From: an uncultured Desulfovibrio sp.
GTDB taxonomy: Bacteria > Desulfobacterota > Desulfovibrionia > Desulfovibrionales > Desulfovibrionaceae
Length of the DNA stretch: 64,000 nt
Direction of reading: 5' to 3'
NCBI RefSeq assembly: GCF_910584445.1
Contig: NZ_CAJUBO010000008.1
Coordinates: forward strand, 1 to 64,000
In this document: positions 34,341 to 45,137 of the stretch, one piece after another
Layout: each line of letters starts with the position of its first letter
How positions within the stretch are numbered: the first letter of the stretch is position 1
Notes under the pieces: model-generated
The model's input: the letters and a program-made list of their open reading frames with translations, nothing else
The model's database searches: none
Told to the model about the DNA's origin: nothing
Translations under genes and position numbers: made by a program

Positions 34341-34616
34341 TCAGGCAGCCGGCAGACATTCGCGCAAGGTGGAGACGCCGCAGGAATGCACAAAGAGGAT
34401 GGGGATGCGCCGGGAACGCGCGACCTGCTGGGCCTTGCGCCGCGCTTCGTGAGAAATTTTGTTGGTGAAGACGATCAACGCGTCCGGGCTGCCGATCTTG
34501 GCAAGAAAATTCCGCTCATTGCGGCTGATGCATTTCAGGCTGTGACCAAGGGCTTCCGCGGTCGCCACATATTCCGGCCTGAGGCGGTCCATGCCGCCGA
34601 TCAGCGTCACGCTCAT
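34341..34616 (-). CDS. DUF2325 domain protein, probably iron-regulated
   Basis: 91 residues matching DUF2325: MSVTLIGGMDRLRPEYVATA at the start, a middle LIVFTNKISHEARRKAQQVA, and C-terminal ILFVHSCGVSTLRECL with two cysteines. The family is of unknown function and often found beside metal-homeostasis genes. GGGGAGGGAAGTC precedes the ATG at 34616. An in-frame ATG at 34730, also with a good GGAGG site, would add 38 Pro/Arg/Gly-rich residues outside the domain; the shorter form is preferred. Upstream lies a promoter whose spacer is a Fur-like box; feoB follows downstream. Confidence 0.75.
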   Translation of the reverse strand: MSVTLIGGMDRLRPEYVATAEALGHSLKCISRNERNFLAKIGSPDALIVFTNKISHEARRKAQQVARSRRIPILFVHSCGVSTLRECLPAA

Positions 34617-34918
34617 GACTTCCCTCCCCTGCAATGGTTCCGATCGAGTCCGCGCATCCGCGCGATGCGGACGCGGCCCGCCTGCGCCTGCCAGGCATTG
34701 GCCGGCCTGCTCCCAGCCCAACGCCTGCATGACGCCCTCCGCGAGCGTCGTTGGAGACATATAAATGAAAATGAATTTCATTGTCAATACAAAAACGACA
34801 CTTCTCCTCCCTTTCCGCTCGCCTCCCGGTCATGCCGGAGAGCGGCGGCATGGCGCCGTCGCCGGACGGTCCCGCCGGTCCCGACGGTGCCGGAGAGGCG
34901 GACGGCCCCGCGCGGGCC
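34617..34918. other. Regulatory stretch between the HlyD adaptor and DUF2325 genes
   Basis: 302 bases. From the right: a GC-rich arm pair (GGCCCGCGCGGGGCC, minus strand) right after the HlyD stop that may end that transcript, then the AT-rich Fur-boxed promoter at 34758-34787, then a leader of about 130 bases before the DUF2325 ATG, containing a second possible translation start at 34730. Confidence 0.5.
34758..34787 (-). promoter_or_regulatory. Fur-boxed promoter of the DUF2325 gene
   Basis: Perfect -35 TTGACA (34782-34787), 18-base spacer, -10 TATATG (34758-34763). The spacer is itself a Fur-like box: AATGAAA and TTTCATT arms (34764-34782) around ATGAA. Repressor binding there would block RNA polymerase directly. 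Confidence 0.75.
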
Positions 34919-36079
34919 TCAGAACGGCAGCCCGTGCGTCATGACGACGCAGGTGACGTCAGCTCCCGGCGCCAGCCCCGCCGGAAGATCGCCGCTGAGG
35001 GCGACCCGCACGGGCAGATACGCCACCGGCCGGCGAAGGGAAGCCGCGTTTCCGTCTCCCGCCGCTGCGGCCGCCAGCGTTTCCGGCAGTGCCTGGGGAG
35101 GGAGTATCTCCCGCACGACACCGGAAAGACGGGCATCCCCCCAACTGATGCGGCAGCGCTGGCCCACGCGGATGCTGTCGGCCGCTCCGACCGGAAACCA
35201 GGCGTCAACCCAGAAGGCATCCCCGGCGGCCTGCCCGGCGGGCGCGATCATCAGCGCCGGTTCCCCCGCCTGGAGCAGTTGCCCCGGCTCCGCGACCCGC
35301 CGCAATACCGTGCCGTTCACGGGGGCAAAAAGGGTCCCGTCCGCGACAAGGCGCCCGGACTCGGCGCCGGCGCCCGCCATTCCCCGCTGCCGCGGGGCAT
35401 GGACCCGCGCCGCCGTGATTTCCTGCCGGATGCGCCCCAGCTCCTGTTCCATGGCCGCGCGCATCAGGCTGGCGCGCTCAAAATCCGCCATGGCCGTCTC
35501 CTTGCGGGCACGGGCCATGGCCTCGGCCTCCCGGGCGGCCGCATACTGACGCTTGCCGGCCACGCGCTCCCCGCCCTGGCTGTCCAGCGAACGCAATGCC
35601 AGCTGGGCGCGCACATGCTCCGTCACCCGCTCCTCGCGCAACAGGCGCAACGTGTCTTCCTCATGCCTTGCCTGCGCCATGCGCACGGCAAGATCCCGCT
35701 CCGCTTCCTGCGCCTGGCGCAGACGGGCGGCGCTTTCCACCATGTCCGGTCCCTGACGGGACCGCAATGCCGCGGCTTCGGCCGCCGCCTGCGCCAGCTG
35801 CCGGTCATAGGCGCCCGTTTCCATGCTCCCCACGGGCTGTCCCGCGCTCACCGCGTCTCCCTCCCTGACGTCCAGGGTGGCAAGCTGACCGGAAAACCGG
35901 GGCGCAACCATATGCACCATGCCGTCCAGACGCGCGCTGACGCTGGTGACCCTGCCCGAAAAGAACCACCAGCCAAGGGCGGCGCCAACGGCGACCAGAA
36001 GGACGAGAAAAATGACGGGAAGACGGCGACGCGCGGTACGCGTCGCGCGCGGCAATTCAAGATACACGGGTTCTGCCAT
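34919..36079 (-). CDS. HlyD family efflux periplasmic adaptor
   Basis: 386 residues. One N-terminal membrane helix (about 19-42), then the barrel-sandwich halves: LDGMVHMVAPRFSGQLATLDVREGD (near 52-76) and the return strand VADGTLFAPVNGTVLRRVAEPGQLLQAGEP, separated by a long coiled-coil hairpin (about 85-225) rich in Ala/Arg/Glu. This is the EmrA/HlyD adaptor design linking an inner-membrane pump to an outer-membrane channel. No pump or TolC gene is adjacent, so the partner is unknown. GGAGGAGCGCC precedes the ATG. Confidence 0.87.
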   Translation of the reverse strand: MAEPVYLELPRATRTARRRLPVIFLVLLVAVGAALGWWFFSGRVTSVSARLDGMVHMVAPRFSGQLATLDVREGDAVSAGQPVGSMETGAYDRQLAQAAAEAAALRSRQGPDMVESAARLRQAQEAERDLAVRMAQARHEEDTLRLLREERVTEHVRAQLALRSLDSQGGERVAGKRQYAAAREAEAMARARKETAMADFERASLMRAAMEQELGRIRQEITAARVHAPRQRGMAGAGAESGRLVADGTLFAPVNGTVLRRVAEPGQLLQAGEPALMIAPAGQAAGDAFWVDAWFPVGAADSIRVGQRCRISWGDARLSGVVREILPPQALPETLAAAAAGDGNAASLRRPVAYLPVRVALSGDLPAGLAPGADVTCVVMTHGLPF

Positions 36080-36190
36080 GGCGCTCCTCCGGGCAAAGCC
36101 GGCTTCAGCGGACGATATGGGTCCCGGCCGGTTTCGGCATCACGCATGCAGATACCATGCCAAAAACAGGGATGGGATGTATCCCCCCCT

Positions 36191-37471
36191 CTATCCCTGC
36201 ATTTTGAGGTTTTCCATGCGCCCGGCCTCCATGTCCAGTCCGGCCAGACGGCGCCGGACAAGGTCCAGCGCATGGCTCGAAGCGCGCAGGCGCGTCCATG
36301 CGCGTCCAAGATAGCGGCCCTGCGGCCGCATGACGCGCACCCAGATGCCGTCGGGCGCGCTGAGCGCAATGCAGACCAGCCCCACGGGCTTTTCCGGCGA
36401 GCCGCCCTCCGGCCCGGCGATGCCGGTGATGCCGATGCCGAGGTCCCCCCCCTGACACAGACGCGCGCCTTGCGCCATCCAGGCGGCGGTTTCCGGGCTT
36501 ACCGCCCCATGCGCGGCCAGAACGGCTTCCGGCACGCCGAGCAGGCGCGTCTTGGCGGCATTGGCATAGGTCACAAGGCCGGTTTCAAAAACGGCGGAAG
36601 CGCCGGGCTGATCGGTGATGCGCTTGGCGAGGAGACCGCCGGTGCAGGATTCGGCCGTGACAAGTCGCAGCCCCGCGCGCGCAAGACCGGTCACGACTAC
36701 CGCTTCCAGACTGGGAACATCCACACCATAGACCACGTCACCGAGACGTTCGCAAACGGCGTCCACAAGGGGCGCCGCCAAGGCCCGCGCGGCATCTTCA
36801 TCCCCGGCCTTGGCGGTGACGCGCACGAACATTTCCCCCTCCGTGGCGTAGGTGGCGGCCGTGGGATTGCCGCCCCGGGTCAGGTCCCGGATGCGTTCGG
36901 CGGCCGCCCCCTCGCCGATGCCGAACGTGCGGATCATGGACGACACGATGACCGCCCCCGTGCGGCGCTCCAGAAACGGGCGCACGCTTCCGGCAAGCAT
37001 GGGCAAAAGCTCGGACGGCGGACCCGGCAGGAGAAGGACGAACTTCTCCGCGCCGACAGGCACCGCGCAGCCGGGCGCGGTGCCGACGCTGTTGGGAAAA
37101 ACCTCGGACCCGCGCGGCAGCAGCGCCTGCTTGAGCTGGTTCGCGCCCATGGGGCGCGTGCCGAAATATTCCCTGAGCCGCGCAAGGCTCTCCGCATCTT
37201 CCTCAAGCGGGAGGCCAGCCACGCGGGCCACCGTTTCCTTGGTGAGGTCATCGTCGGTGGGTCCCAGGCCACCCGTGCAGACCACGAGCGAACTTCGCGC
37301 CAACGCCTCGCGCAACGCGCCCTCAAGGCGCCCCGCATTATCGCCCACCATCTGGACATGCTCAAGGTCAAAGCCGAACGCCGCCAGTTCCCGGGCCACA
37401 TGGGCCGCGTCCGAATTGACGGTATGCCCGAGCAGCAGTTCCGTCCCCACAGAGATGATCTCCGCTTTCAC
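36191..37471 (-). CDS. cinA: CinA family protein, GTG start
   Basis: 426 residues. N-terminal MoaB/MogA-like domain (COG1058; about 1-165) with TGGLGPTDDDLTKET (66-80) and LPGPPSEL; C-terminal CinA domain (about 260-415) with TAESCTGGLLA and GITGIAGPEGGSPEKPVG, the NMN deamidase fold of PncC. The full protein resembles competence/damage-inducible CinA with possible ADP-ribose pyrophosphatase and NMN deamidase activity. GTG at 37471 is chosen because AAGGAG lies 6 bases upstream; longer starts add 47 unrelated residues. Divergent from the HU gene. Confidence 0.92.
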   Translation of the reverse strand: MKAEIISVGTELLLGHTVNSDAAHVARELAAFGFDLEHVQMVGDNAGRLEGALREALARSSLVVCTGGLGPTDDDLTKETVARVAGLPLEEDAESLARLREYFGTRPMGANQLKQALLPRGSEVFPNSVGTAPGCAVPVGAEKFVLLLPGPPSELLPMLAGSVRPFLERRTGAVIVSSMIRTFGIGEGAAAERIRDLTRGGNPTAATYATEGEMFVRVTAKAGDEDAARALAAPLVDAVCERLGDVVYGVDVPSLEAVVVTGLARAGLRLVTAESCTGGLLAKRITDQPGASAVFETGLVTYANAAKTRLLGVPEAVLAAHGAVSPETAAWMAQGARLCQGGDLGIGITGIAGPEGGSPEKPVGLVCIALSAPDGIWVRVMRPQGRYLGRAWTRLRASSHALDLVRRRLAGLDMEAGRMENLKMQG

Positions 37472-37595
37472 GCCTGGCTCCTTGCGGGCGCCGCACAGTG
37501 GAAACGACGCGCCCCGCCACCGCAGCCTATCTTGGACATGCCGCCTCCGCAAGGGCGCCCGCGCCCCGTCGGGGAACGGAAATCTTCTTTCTTGC

Positions 37596-37624
37596 TTGAC
37601 AAGGACGCCCAAAAACGTTTGAGT
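37596..37624 (+). promoter_or_regulatory. Candidate promoter of the HU gene
   Basis: Perfect -35 TTGACA (37596-37601) with a weak -10 TTGAGT after 17 bases, about 95 bases before the HU start codon, in the 247-bp divergent region with cinA. Confidence 0.45.
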
Positions 37625-37718
37625 TGAATGCGTTCGATGGTGCCGCTACGGCGTTGGGCCGTCGTGAGGGGAATCGTTTTGCGGTCGCCGTCATGCCATT
37701 TATCAGGAGGAAACGCTG

Positions 37719-37991
37719 ATGACCAAGGCCGAACTCGTCGAAAAGATCGCTGCCAAGGGCAACCTCACCAAGGCGGGCGCCGAGCGCGCGCTCAATGCCT
37801 TTCTCGCCGCCGTGGAAGATGCCCTGTGCAAGGATGCCAAGGTGACCCTCACGGGTTTCGGCACCTTTGCCGTTGAGAACCGCAAGGCGCGGCAGGGGCG
37901 CAATCCCCGCACCGGCGAAACTCTGACCATTCCGGCCTGCAAGATGGTGCGCTTCCGCGCCGGGAAGACCCTCAAGGATTCCCTGAACTGA
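37719..37991 (+). CDS. HU family DNA-binding protein
   Basis: 90-residue nucleoid protein, the standard HU length. MTKAELVEKIA with AERALNAFL forms the helical body; the beta-arm is VTLTGFGTFAVENRKARQGRNPRTGETLTIPA, including the DNA-intercalating RNPRTGE tip; the end KMVRFRAGKTLKDSLN is typical. AGGAGG lies 7 bases before the ATG. It bends DNA as a dimer. Monocistronic: a promoter lies upstream and a CCGGCCGCGG stem (38003-38043) lies downstream. Confidence 0.96.
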   Translation: MTKAELVEKIAAKGNLTKAGAERALNAFLAAVEDALCKDAKVTLTGFGTFAVENRKARQGRNPRTGETLTIPACKMVRFRAGKTLKDSLN

Positions 37992-38002
37992 CCGTCTTTT
38001 CT

Positions 38003-38043
38003 CCGGCCGCGGCAGCCGCGTCTTCCTTCGGCACCGCGGCCGG
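38003..38043. terminator. Stem-loop after the HU gene
   Basis: Perfect 10-bp arms CCGGCCGCGG and CCGCGGCCGG with a 21-base loop, 12 bases after the HU stop. There is no T-run, so it may be a transcript-end stabiliser rather than a classical terminator. Confidence 0.35.
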
Positions 38044-38145
38044 ATATGCCTCTTCCGCCCCCATCGGCGGCATTTCCCTCACGCCTCTTGCCCCGGCTTT
38101 CGGTCCTGACCGGGGGGTGGGTCCGCGTGTCTTCCGTTTTTTTGC

Positions 38146-38174
38146 TTGAACTTCTTTCCTGGATGAGGTAAGAA
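38146..38174 (+). promoter_or_regulatory. Candidate promoter of rpsU
   Basis: -35 TTGAAC (38146-38151), 17-base spacer, -10 TAAGAA (38169-38174), in a T-rich patch 52 bases before the rpsU start. Confidence 0.4.
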
Positions 38175-38225
38175 GATTTTTTGCATTTCCGCGCCGCATC
38201 CGGCGCCATAAAGGGGGTGATTTTC

Positions 38226-38429
38226 TTGCCCGGAGTTTTTCTCAACGATGACGAGTACAATTTCGACATTGCCCTGCGCCGTTTCAAGAAGCAGGTGGAG
38301 AAGGCCGGCATTCTTTCTGAAATGAAGAAGCGCCAGCATTACGAAAAGCCCAGCGTCATGCGCAAAAAGAAGAAGGCCGCTGCCCGCAAGCGGCTGATGA
38401 AGAAAATGCGCAAGATGAACATGGCGTAA
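38226..38429 (+). CDS. rpsU: 30S ribosomal protein S21, TTG start
   Basis: 67 residues beginning (M)PGVFLNDDEYNFDIALRRF, then KKQVEKAGILSEMKKRQHY and a very basic end (RKKKKAAARKRLMKKMRK), the S21 signature. The start is read as TTG at 38226: the family begins M-P-G, no ATG fits, and AGGGGGTGA lies 5-6 bases upstream; an upstream ATG at 38181 would add 15 residues before the family start. S21 helps 16S anti-Shine-Dalgarno pairing. It heads the rpsU-yqeY-mutS2-dnaG-rpoD cluster. Confidence 0.93.
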   Translation: MPGVFLNDDEYNFDIALRRFKKQVEKAGILSEMKKRQHYEKPSVMRKKKKAAARKRLMKKMRKMNMA

Positions 38430-38455
38430 CGCCCTGTCCGTGCATTCTGAAGCAG

Positions 38456-38490
38456 CGCTGCGGGAGATCCTCGAATTTCCCGCAGCGTTT
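38456..38490 (+). terminator. Terminator-like hairpin between rpsU and yqeY
   Basis: Perfect 10-bp arms CGCTGCGGGA / TCCCGCAGCG with a 12-base loop followed by TTTGCTTCTTCT. It lies 26 bases after the rpsU stop; partial termination would give more rpsU than dnaG-rpoD message, as in the enterobacterial macromolecular-synthesis operon. Confidence 0.6.
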
Positions 38491-38539
38491 GCTTCTTCTG
38501 AAAAGCGTCTTTCCTTTTTCCTGCCAAAGCGAGGATGCC

Positions 38540-38992
38540 ATGAGCCTGACGGAACGGATCGACAACGATTATGTGCAGGCATACAAGGCCAAGGATGCGC
38601 TCCGGCTCAGCGTCCTGCGCATGGTCAAAACCGCCGCGAAAAACCGCCTTGTGGAGCTGCGCCGGCCCGGCGGCGCGCTTGAGGACGGCGAGATGCTGGA
38701 TGTCTTCATCAGGGAGGCCAAGCAGCGGCAGGACTCCATCGAGCAGTACACCACCGCCGGGCGTCCCGATCTTGCGGCGAAGGAAGAGGCCGAACTGACG
38801 ATCCTCCGGGAATATCTCCCCCGGGCGCTTTCCCCGGAAGAGCTGGGCGCCGCCATCGATGCCGCGGTGGCGGAACTTGGCGCCACAGGTCCGCGTGACA
38901 TGGGCAAGGTCATTTCCGCCGTCATGGGCGCCTGCAAGGGACGCGCGGACGGCAAGGAAGTGGCGGCCGCCGTCAAGCGGCGCCTCTCCTGA
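38540..38992 (+). CDS. GatB/YqeY domain protein
   Basis: 150 residues, the size of stand-alone YqeY proteins, which resemble the tRNA-binding tail of the GatB amidotransferase subunit. Motifs: LRLSVLRMVKTAAKN, REAKQRQDSIEQYTTAGRPDLAAKEEAE, YLPRALSPEEL and MGKVISAVMGACKGRADGKEVAAAVK. Its role is unproven; association with rpsU and dnaG is widespread. ATG 38540 follows GAGG; the longer open frame upstream runs through the terminator and is rejected. Confidence 0.92.
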   Translation: MSLTERIDNDYVQAYKAKDALRLSVLRMVKTAAKNRLVELRRPGGALEDGEMLDVFIREAKQRQDSIEQYTTAGRPDLAAKEEAELTILREYLPRALSPEELGAAIDAAVAELGATGPRDMGKVISAVMGACKGRADGKEVAAAVKRRLS

Positions 38993-39137
38993 GGCGCCGG
39001 CATCGCGTCCGCGGCCCCAGGGTGCCGTGGCAGCGACGCGCAGCCTTTCCGCGCGTTTCCCGGCGCGCGACCATTGCCAGGATTGCCGCAGGTCTTATCT
39101 TGTGCGGCATCACCACCAAAGCTTGTGATGCAGGATC

Positions 39138-41594
39138 ATGATACATCCCCGCACGCTCCAGGCACTCGAATTTGACAAGATCATCGCCGCGCTCGCCACG
39201 CGTTGCCTCTCCGGCCCGGGCACGGCCCTTGCCCAGGCCCTGAAACCCCTGGCCGACGCCGATGCCGCCCACCGGGCCTTGCGCCTGTATGAAGAAGCGG
39301 CGCTCTGGAGCGCCACGCCCGAACCGGGGACCGGAAAGCCCTTTGCCCTCACGTCCTTCCCGGATACCTCGGGCCTGCTTGAGGCGGCCGCGACAGAGGC
39401 GGCCTCTTCCCCGGCGCCCGCGGCGCGGCGCGCGGTCCCCGATACGGAAGCCTTCTGGGCGCTCCGGGAACTGTTGCGCCTGGCGGCCAGGGCGCATGCG
39501 TCCATCGTTGTCCCCGAAGCCGCGCGACAGTGGCCGCTCCTGCTGGAAACGGCGCAGGAGACGCCCCTCCCTGTTCAGCTCGCGGCCGCGCTCGACCGCT
39601 GCATCTCGGACGATGCCCTGCTCAGGGACGAAAGCTCTCCCGAACTCTATCGCCTGCGGAACGAAGTGCGCCGCCTCCATCAGGGGTGCCTGCGGAAAGT
39701 CAAGGATTTCGCCAGGCAGTACAATCTGCTCCCCTACCTGCAGGACGAGTTCATGACCCTGTCGTCGGACAGATACGTCCTGCCGCTCAAGGCCAATTTC
39801 AAGGGCCGCGTGCAGGGCATCATCCATGACTGGTCGCAGACGGGCGAAACCTGTTATTTCGAACCCCTCTTCCTTGTGGAGGTCAACAACCGCCTTCAGG
39901 AGCTGAAACACGAGGAACGGGAAGAGGAACGCAAGGTGCTCGCCTACCTCGGCGACCTGCTGGCGGCGGAACTGACGGGCGCGCGCGGCGCCCTTGCGCT
40001 CCTCGCGCGGCTCGACCTCCTCCAGGCCAAGCGCCGCCTTGCCGAGGCGCTTGACGCCCGTTGCGTCCCCCTGACGCCCGCTGCCGAAGGCATCACGCTC
40101 ATGGGCGCGCGGCATCCCCTTCTGGTGCTCGCCCGCCACGGGCAGGAGACACGGGCGCCCGCCACCCGTTCGTCCGCCGGCCAGCCGACAGTCGGGCAGT
40201 CGGTGCGACCGCTGGACATCATCCTGCGACCGGGAGAGCGCGTCCTGATCATCACGGGCGCCAATGCGGGCGGCAAGACCGTCTGCCTGAAAACGCTCGG
40301 TCTTGTGGCGGCCATGACCATGAGCGGCCTGCCCGCCCCGGTGCTGAGCGGCTCGCACCTCCCGTGGTTTTCGCGCATGGACGCCTTTATCGGCGATGAA
40401 CAGAGCCTCGACGGCAACGTGTCCACCTTCACGGCCCAGATCGACCATCTCGCCAAGGCATGGAAACATCTGGACATACAGGGTCTTGTCCTGCTTGACG
40501 AATTCGGCGCCGGAACCGATCCCGCCCAGGGCGCGGCGCTCGCCCAGGCGGTTCTTGACGGGCTGCTGGACAAGCAGTGCTTCGCCCTTTCGGCCACGCA
40601 TTTTCCGGCGCTCAAGTCCTACGCCCTGACGCGGGAGGGGGTGCGCGCCGCTTCCATGCTTTTTGACCCGGCCACGCGCAAGCCTCTCTATGCCCTGGCC
40701 TACGACCAAGTGGGCGCGAGCCAGGCCCTGGATGCCGCGCGGGAACACGGCCTGCCTGAAGAGATCCTGCGGCGTGCCGAACAGTATCTTTTGCAGGACG
40801 GCCAGGACACCACCGCCCTTTTGGGGCGCCTCAACGCCCTGGCCGCCCGGCGCGAGGAAGAGCTGGCCGCGCTGCACAGGGAACGCGAAACGGCGAAGAA
40901 CGCCGCCCTGCAGGCAAAAGAACGGCTGGAAAAGGAACGCGCGCGCCTGCATGACGAGACGCGCCGCCACGCCGGCGAGCTTATGCGCGCCTGGAAGGAA
41001 GGCCGCGCCACCGCCAGGCAGGCCCTGAAGGAGATGTCACGCCTGCGCGCTTCGCTGGCGCCCGCAAAGGACGCGTCCGCCGCTTCCGTCCTCCCGGAGG
41101 CGCGGGCGCTCGTCGCCGGGCAGGAAGTGTTCCACACGGTCTTCAACAAGCGCGGCATCGTCACGGATGTGGACGAACGGCGCGGGCGCGTCCGCCTGGA
41201 CATGAACGGCGTGAGCCTGTGGGCGGAACGGCGCGACCTGCGGGAAGCCGCGGCCTCCGGCGCGCGGGGAGCGGCTCCGGGCCGCGCGCCGTCGGCGGCG
41301 GGAGCATCCGCCGCTTCACGCGGGGCGGCTGGCGGGGCGCAGGAGGAAGCGGCAAGCCTGCGCCTGGATGTGCGCGGCCAGCGCGCGCCGGACGCCATCG
41401 CGGCGACGGAGCGTTTTCTGGACAAGGCGCTGCGCGCGGGCTTTTCCGAGCTGGAAATCGTCCACGGACGCGGCACCGGAGCCTTGCGCCGCGAATTGCA
41501 GGACTTTCTGCGCGCCCATCCGGCTGTCGCCAGCGCGACCCTTGCCCCCGAGGACCGTGGCGGTGACGGCATGACCATCGTGGTGCTGCGGTAG
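39138..41594 (+). CDS. mutS2: Endonuclease MutS2
   Basis: 818 residues. Core ATPase with Walker A GANAGGKTV (about 374-382) and Walker B LLDEFGAGTDP (about 452); a long helical arm with coiled coil (roughly 530-640); and a C-terminal Smr nuclease domain (about 742-818) with LDVRGQ and HGRGTGALR. It lacks the MutS mismatch-recognition domain. MutS2 acts on recombination intermediates or collided ribosomes. It is slightly longer than usual because of an Ala/Gly-rich linker before Smr. CAGGATC precedes the ATG; 145 bp follow yqeY. Confidence 0.95.
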   Translation: MIHPRTLQALEFDKIIAALATRCLSGPGTALAQALKPLADADAAHRALRLYEEAALWSATPEPGTGKPFALTSFPDTSGLLEAAATEAASSPAPAARRAVPDTEAFWALRELLRLAARAHASIVVPEAARQWPLLLETAQETPLPVQLAAALDRCISDDALLRDESSPELYRLRNEVRRLHQGCLRKVKDFARQYNLLPYLQDEFMTLSSDRYVLPLKANFKGRVQGIIHDWSQTGETCYFEPLFLVEVNNRLQELKHEEREEERKVLAYLGDLLAAELTGARGALALLARLDLLQAKRRLAEALDARCVPLTPAAEGITLMGARHPLLVLARHGQETRAPATRSSAGQPTVGQSVRPLDIILRPGERVLIITGANAGGKTVCLKTLGLVAAMTMSGLPAPVLSGSHLPWFSRMDAFIGDEQSLDGNVSTFTAQIDHLAKAWKHLDIQGLVLLDEFGAGTDPAQGAALAQAVLDGLLDKQCFALSATHFPALKSYALTREGVRAASMLFDPATRKPLYALAYDQVGASQALDAAREHGLPEEILRRAEQYLLQDGQDTTALLGRLNALAARREEELAALHRERETAKNAALQAKERLEKERARLHDETRRHAGELMRAWKEGRATARQALKEMSRLRASLAPAKDASAASVLPEARALVAGQEVFHTVFNKRGIVTDVDERRGRVRLDMNGVSLWAERRDLREAAASGARGAAPGRAPSAAGASAASRGAAGGAQEEAASLRLDVRGQRAPDAIAATERFLDKALRAGFSELEIVHGRGTGALRRELQDFLRAHPAVASATLAPEDRGGDGMTIVVLR

Positions 41595-41643
41595 CCGGGC
41601 TGCCGCTCCGTTTTCTTCCGTTGCAACGCGCGCCGAGGCAGGC

Positions 41644-43366
41644 ATGCATTCCAGGGATGCCATCCGCGTCATCAAGGAACGACTGAACATCGTGGACGTC
41701 GTGCGCCGCTATGTGGAGCTGAAGCGCAACGGTCCCCGCTGGGTGGCGCCATGCCCGTTCCATCAGGAGACCAAGCCTTCCTTTTCCGTCAATGAGGAAA
41801 AGGGGCTGTTCTACTGCTTCGGCTGCCAGGCCTCCGGCGACCTTTTCGACTTTTACGGCCGCATCAACGGGTTGGACTTCCGGGAGACCCTGGAACAGCT
41901 CGCGGCGGAACTCGGCATCGAGATCGACCGCGGCGGCAGGCCGTCCGCGGGCGAAGCGCGGCAACGGCAGCGCCAGTCGGAACGGCAGGCCATGCTGCGG
42001 ATGCACGAACTGGCGGCGGCCCATTTCGCGGCCGCGTTGCGCGCGCCGGAGGGCGCCGAATGCCGGGAGTATATCGACCGGCGCGGCCTGAGCGGAGAGA
42101 TCGTGGAACGTTTCGGCCTGGGCTGGGCCGGACGCCAATGGCAATCCCTCACCGACACCTTGCGCCGGGCCGGTTTTGACGTCGCCCAGGCGGCCCAGGC
42201 CGGCCTGCTGGGTACTTCCGGCACCGGCCGGGCGTATGACCGCTTCCGGGGCAGGCTGATCTTTCCCATCCGCAGCCTCTCCAACCAGATCATCGCCTTC
42301 GGCGGCCGCATCATCGCCGGGGAGGACGAAGCCAAGTACATCAACAGCGCGGACACGCCCATCTACAAAAAGGGCGAACATCTGTACGGTCTGGCCCAGG
42401 CCCGGCGCGCCATCGCCGCCTCGGGAGAGGCCCTGCTCACCGAAGGCTATATGGATGTGCTCACCCTGCACCAGTTCGGCTACGCCAATGCCGTGGGCGT
42501 GCTGGGTACGGCGCTCACGCCGGAGCAGGTCAAGCGCCTTTCCGGATTCGCCTCGCGGCTGCTCCTGCTCTTTGACGGCGACCGCGCGGGCCGCAAGGCC
42601 GCCCTGCGCTCCTGCGAGATGCTGCTCACGCGCGGGCTTGCGTGCCGGGTCGTCCTCATGCCCGAAGGGGAGGATATCGACAGCCTCCTGCGCGGACAGG
42701 GAAAGGACGCCTTTGAAGAACTCCAGGCGCGGGCGCGGGACGGTCTGCGCTTCTGCGTCGAGGCGCTGCGCGCCCTGGCCCCGCGCGAGAGCGTGGAATG
42801 GGCGCGGGATTTCCTCGGCCATGTGGAACTGCCGGAACTGGTGAGTCCCTATGCCTCGGCCCTGGCCGGGCACCTCCAGATCTCCGAGGCGGAACTGCGC
42901 CGGGGGGTGGCCGTGCGCCTGGACGAACGGCACGGCGGACGGGGGGGCGCCGCGCCTGCGGCCAACAGGGCGCGCCAGAACATGCGCGATGTGCAGATCA
43001 TGATCTTTGCCGTGCGGTATCCCGAACGTCTTGCCGATCTGCGCGAGCTGGGCGCCGACCTGGCCCTGCGCTCGCCCGGTGCGCGCCGTTTCTGGGACGT
43101 CATCGAGGAATGGGGGGCGGAGGAAGCGCCCTACCATCTGGATGACCGCCAGAAAAGCTTCTGGTTCGCGCAGCGCGGACCCGACAAGGCGCCCCTGAAT
43201 AATGGCGACTGGGAACTGGAATGCCTGCGCCGCGACCTGGAAACCTATTACGAATCGACAAAAAAATCTTCTGTTTCCGCCGCGTTACGCGAGAATACCG
43301 GAAATAGTGACTTTGCGGCGGACTTGGAGTATCTTCGCGCACTTCAGGAAACCTTGGAGAACGGCC

Positions 43367-43380
<14 letters not shown>
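41644..43380 (+). CDS. dnaG: DNA primase
   Basis: 578 residues; makes RNA primers at replication forks. The N-terminal zinc ribbon is C37-x2-H40 ... C58-x2-C61 (CPFHQETKPSF, YCFGCQASG), followed by the catalytic core and TOPRIM domain (EGYMDVLTL near 265, DGDRAGRKAA near 309). The C-terminal part is a DnaB-interaction-like helical region. GAGG lies 5-6 bases before the ATG. Its end overlaps rpoD by 14 bp. Confidence 0.96.
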
Positions 43381-45133
<1,753 letters not shown>

Positions 45134-45137
45134 CGCC

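Noticed and set aside
34620..34757. A feoA gene between the DUF2325 promoter and coding region
   Set aside because: The only open frame is continuous with DUF2325 and lacks the FeoA SH3-like pattern.
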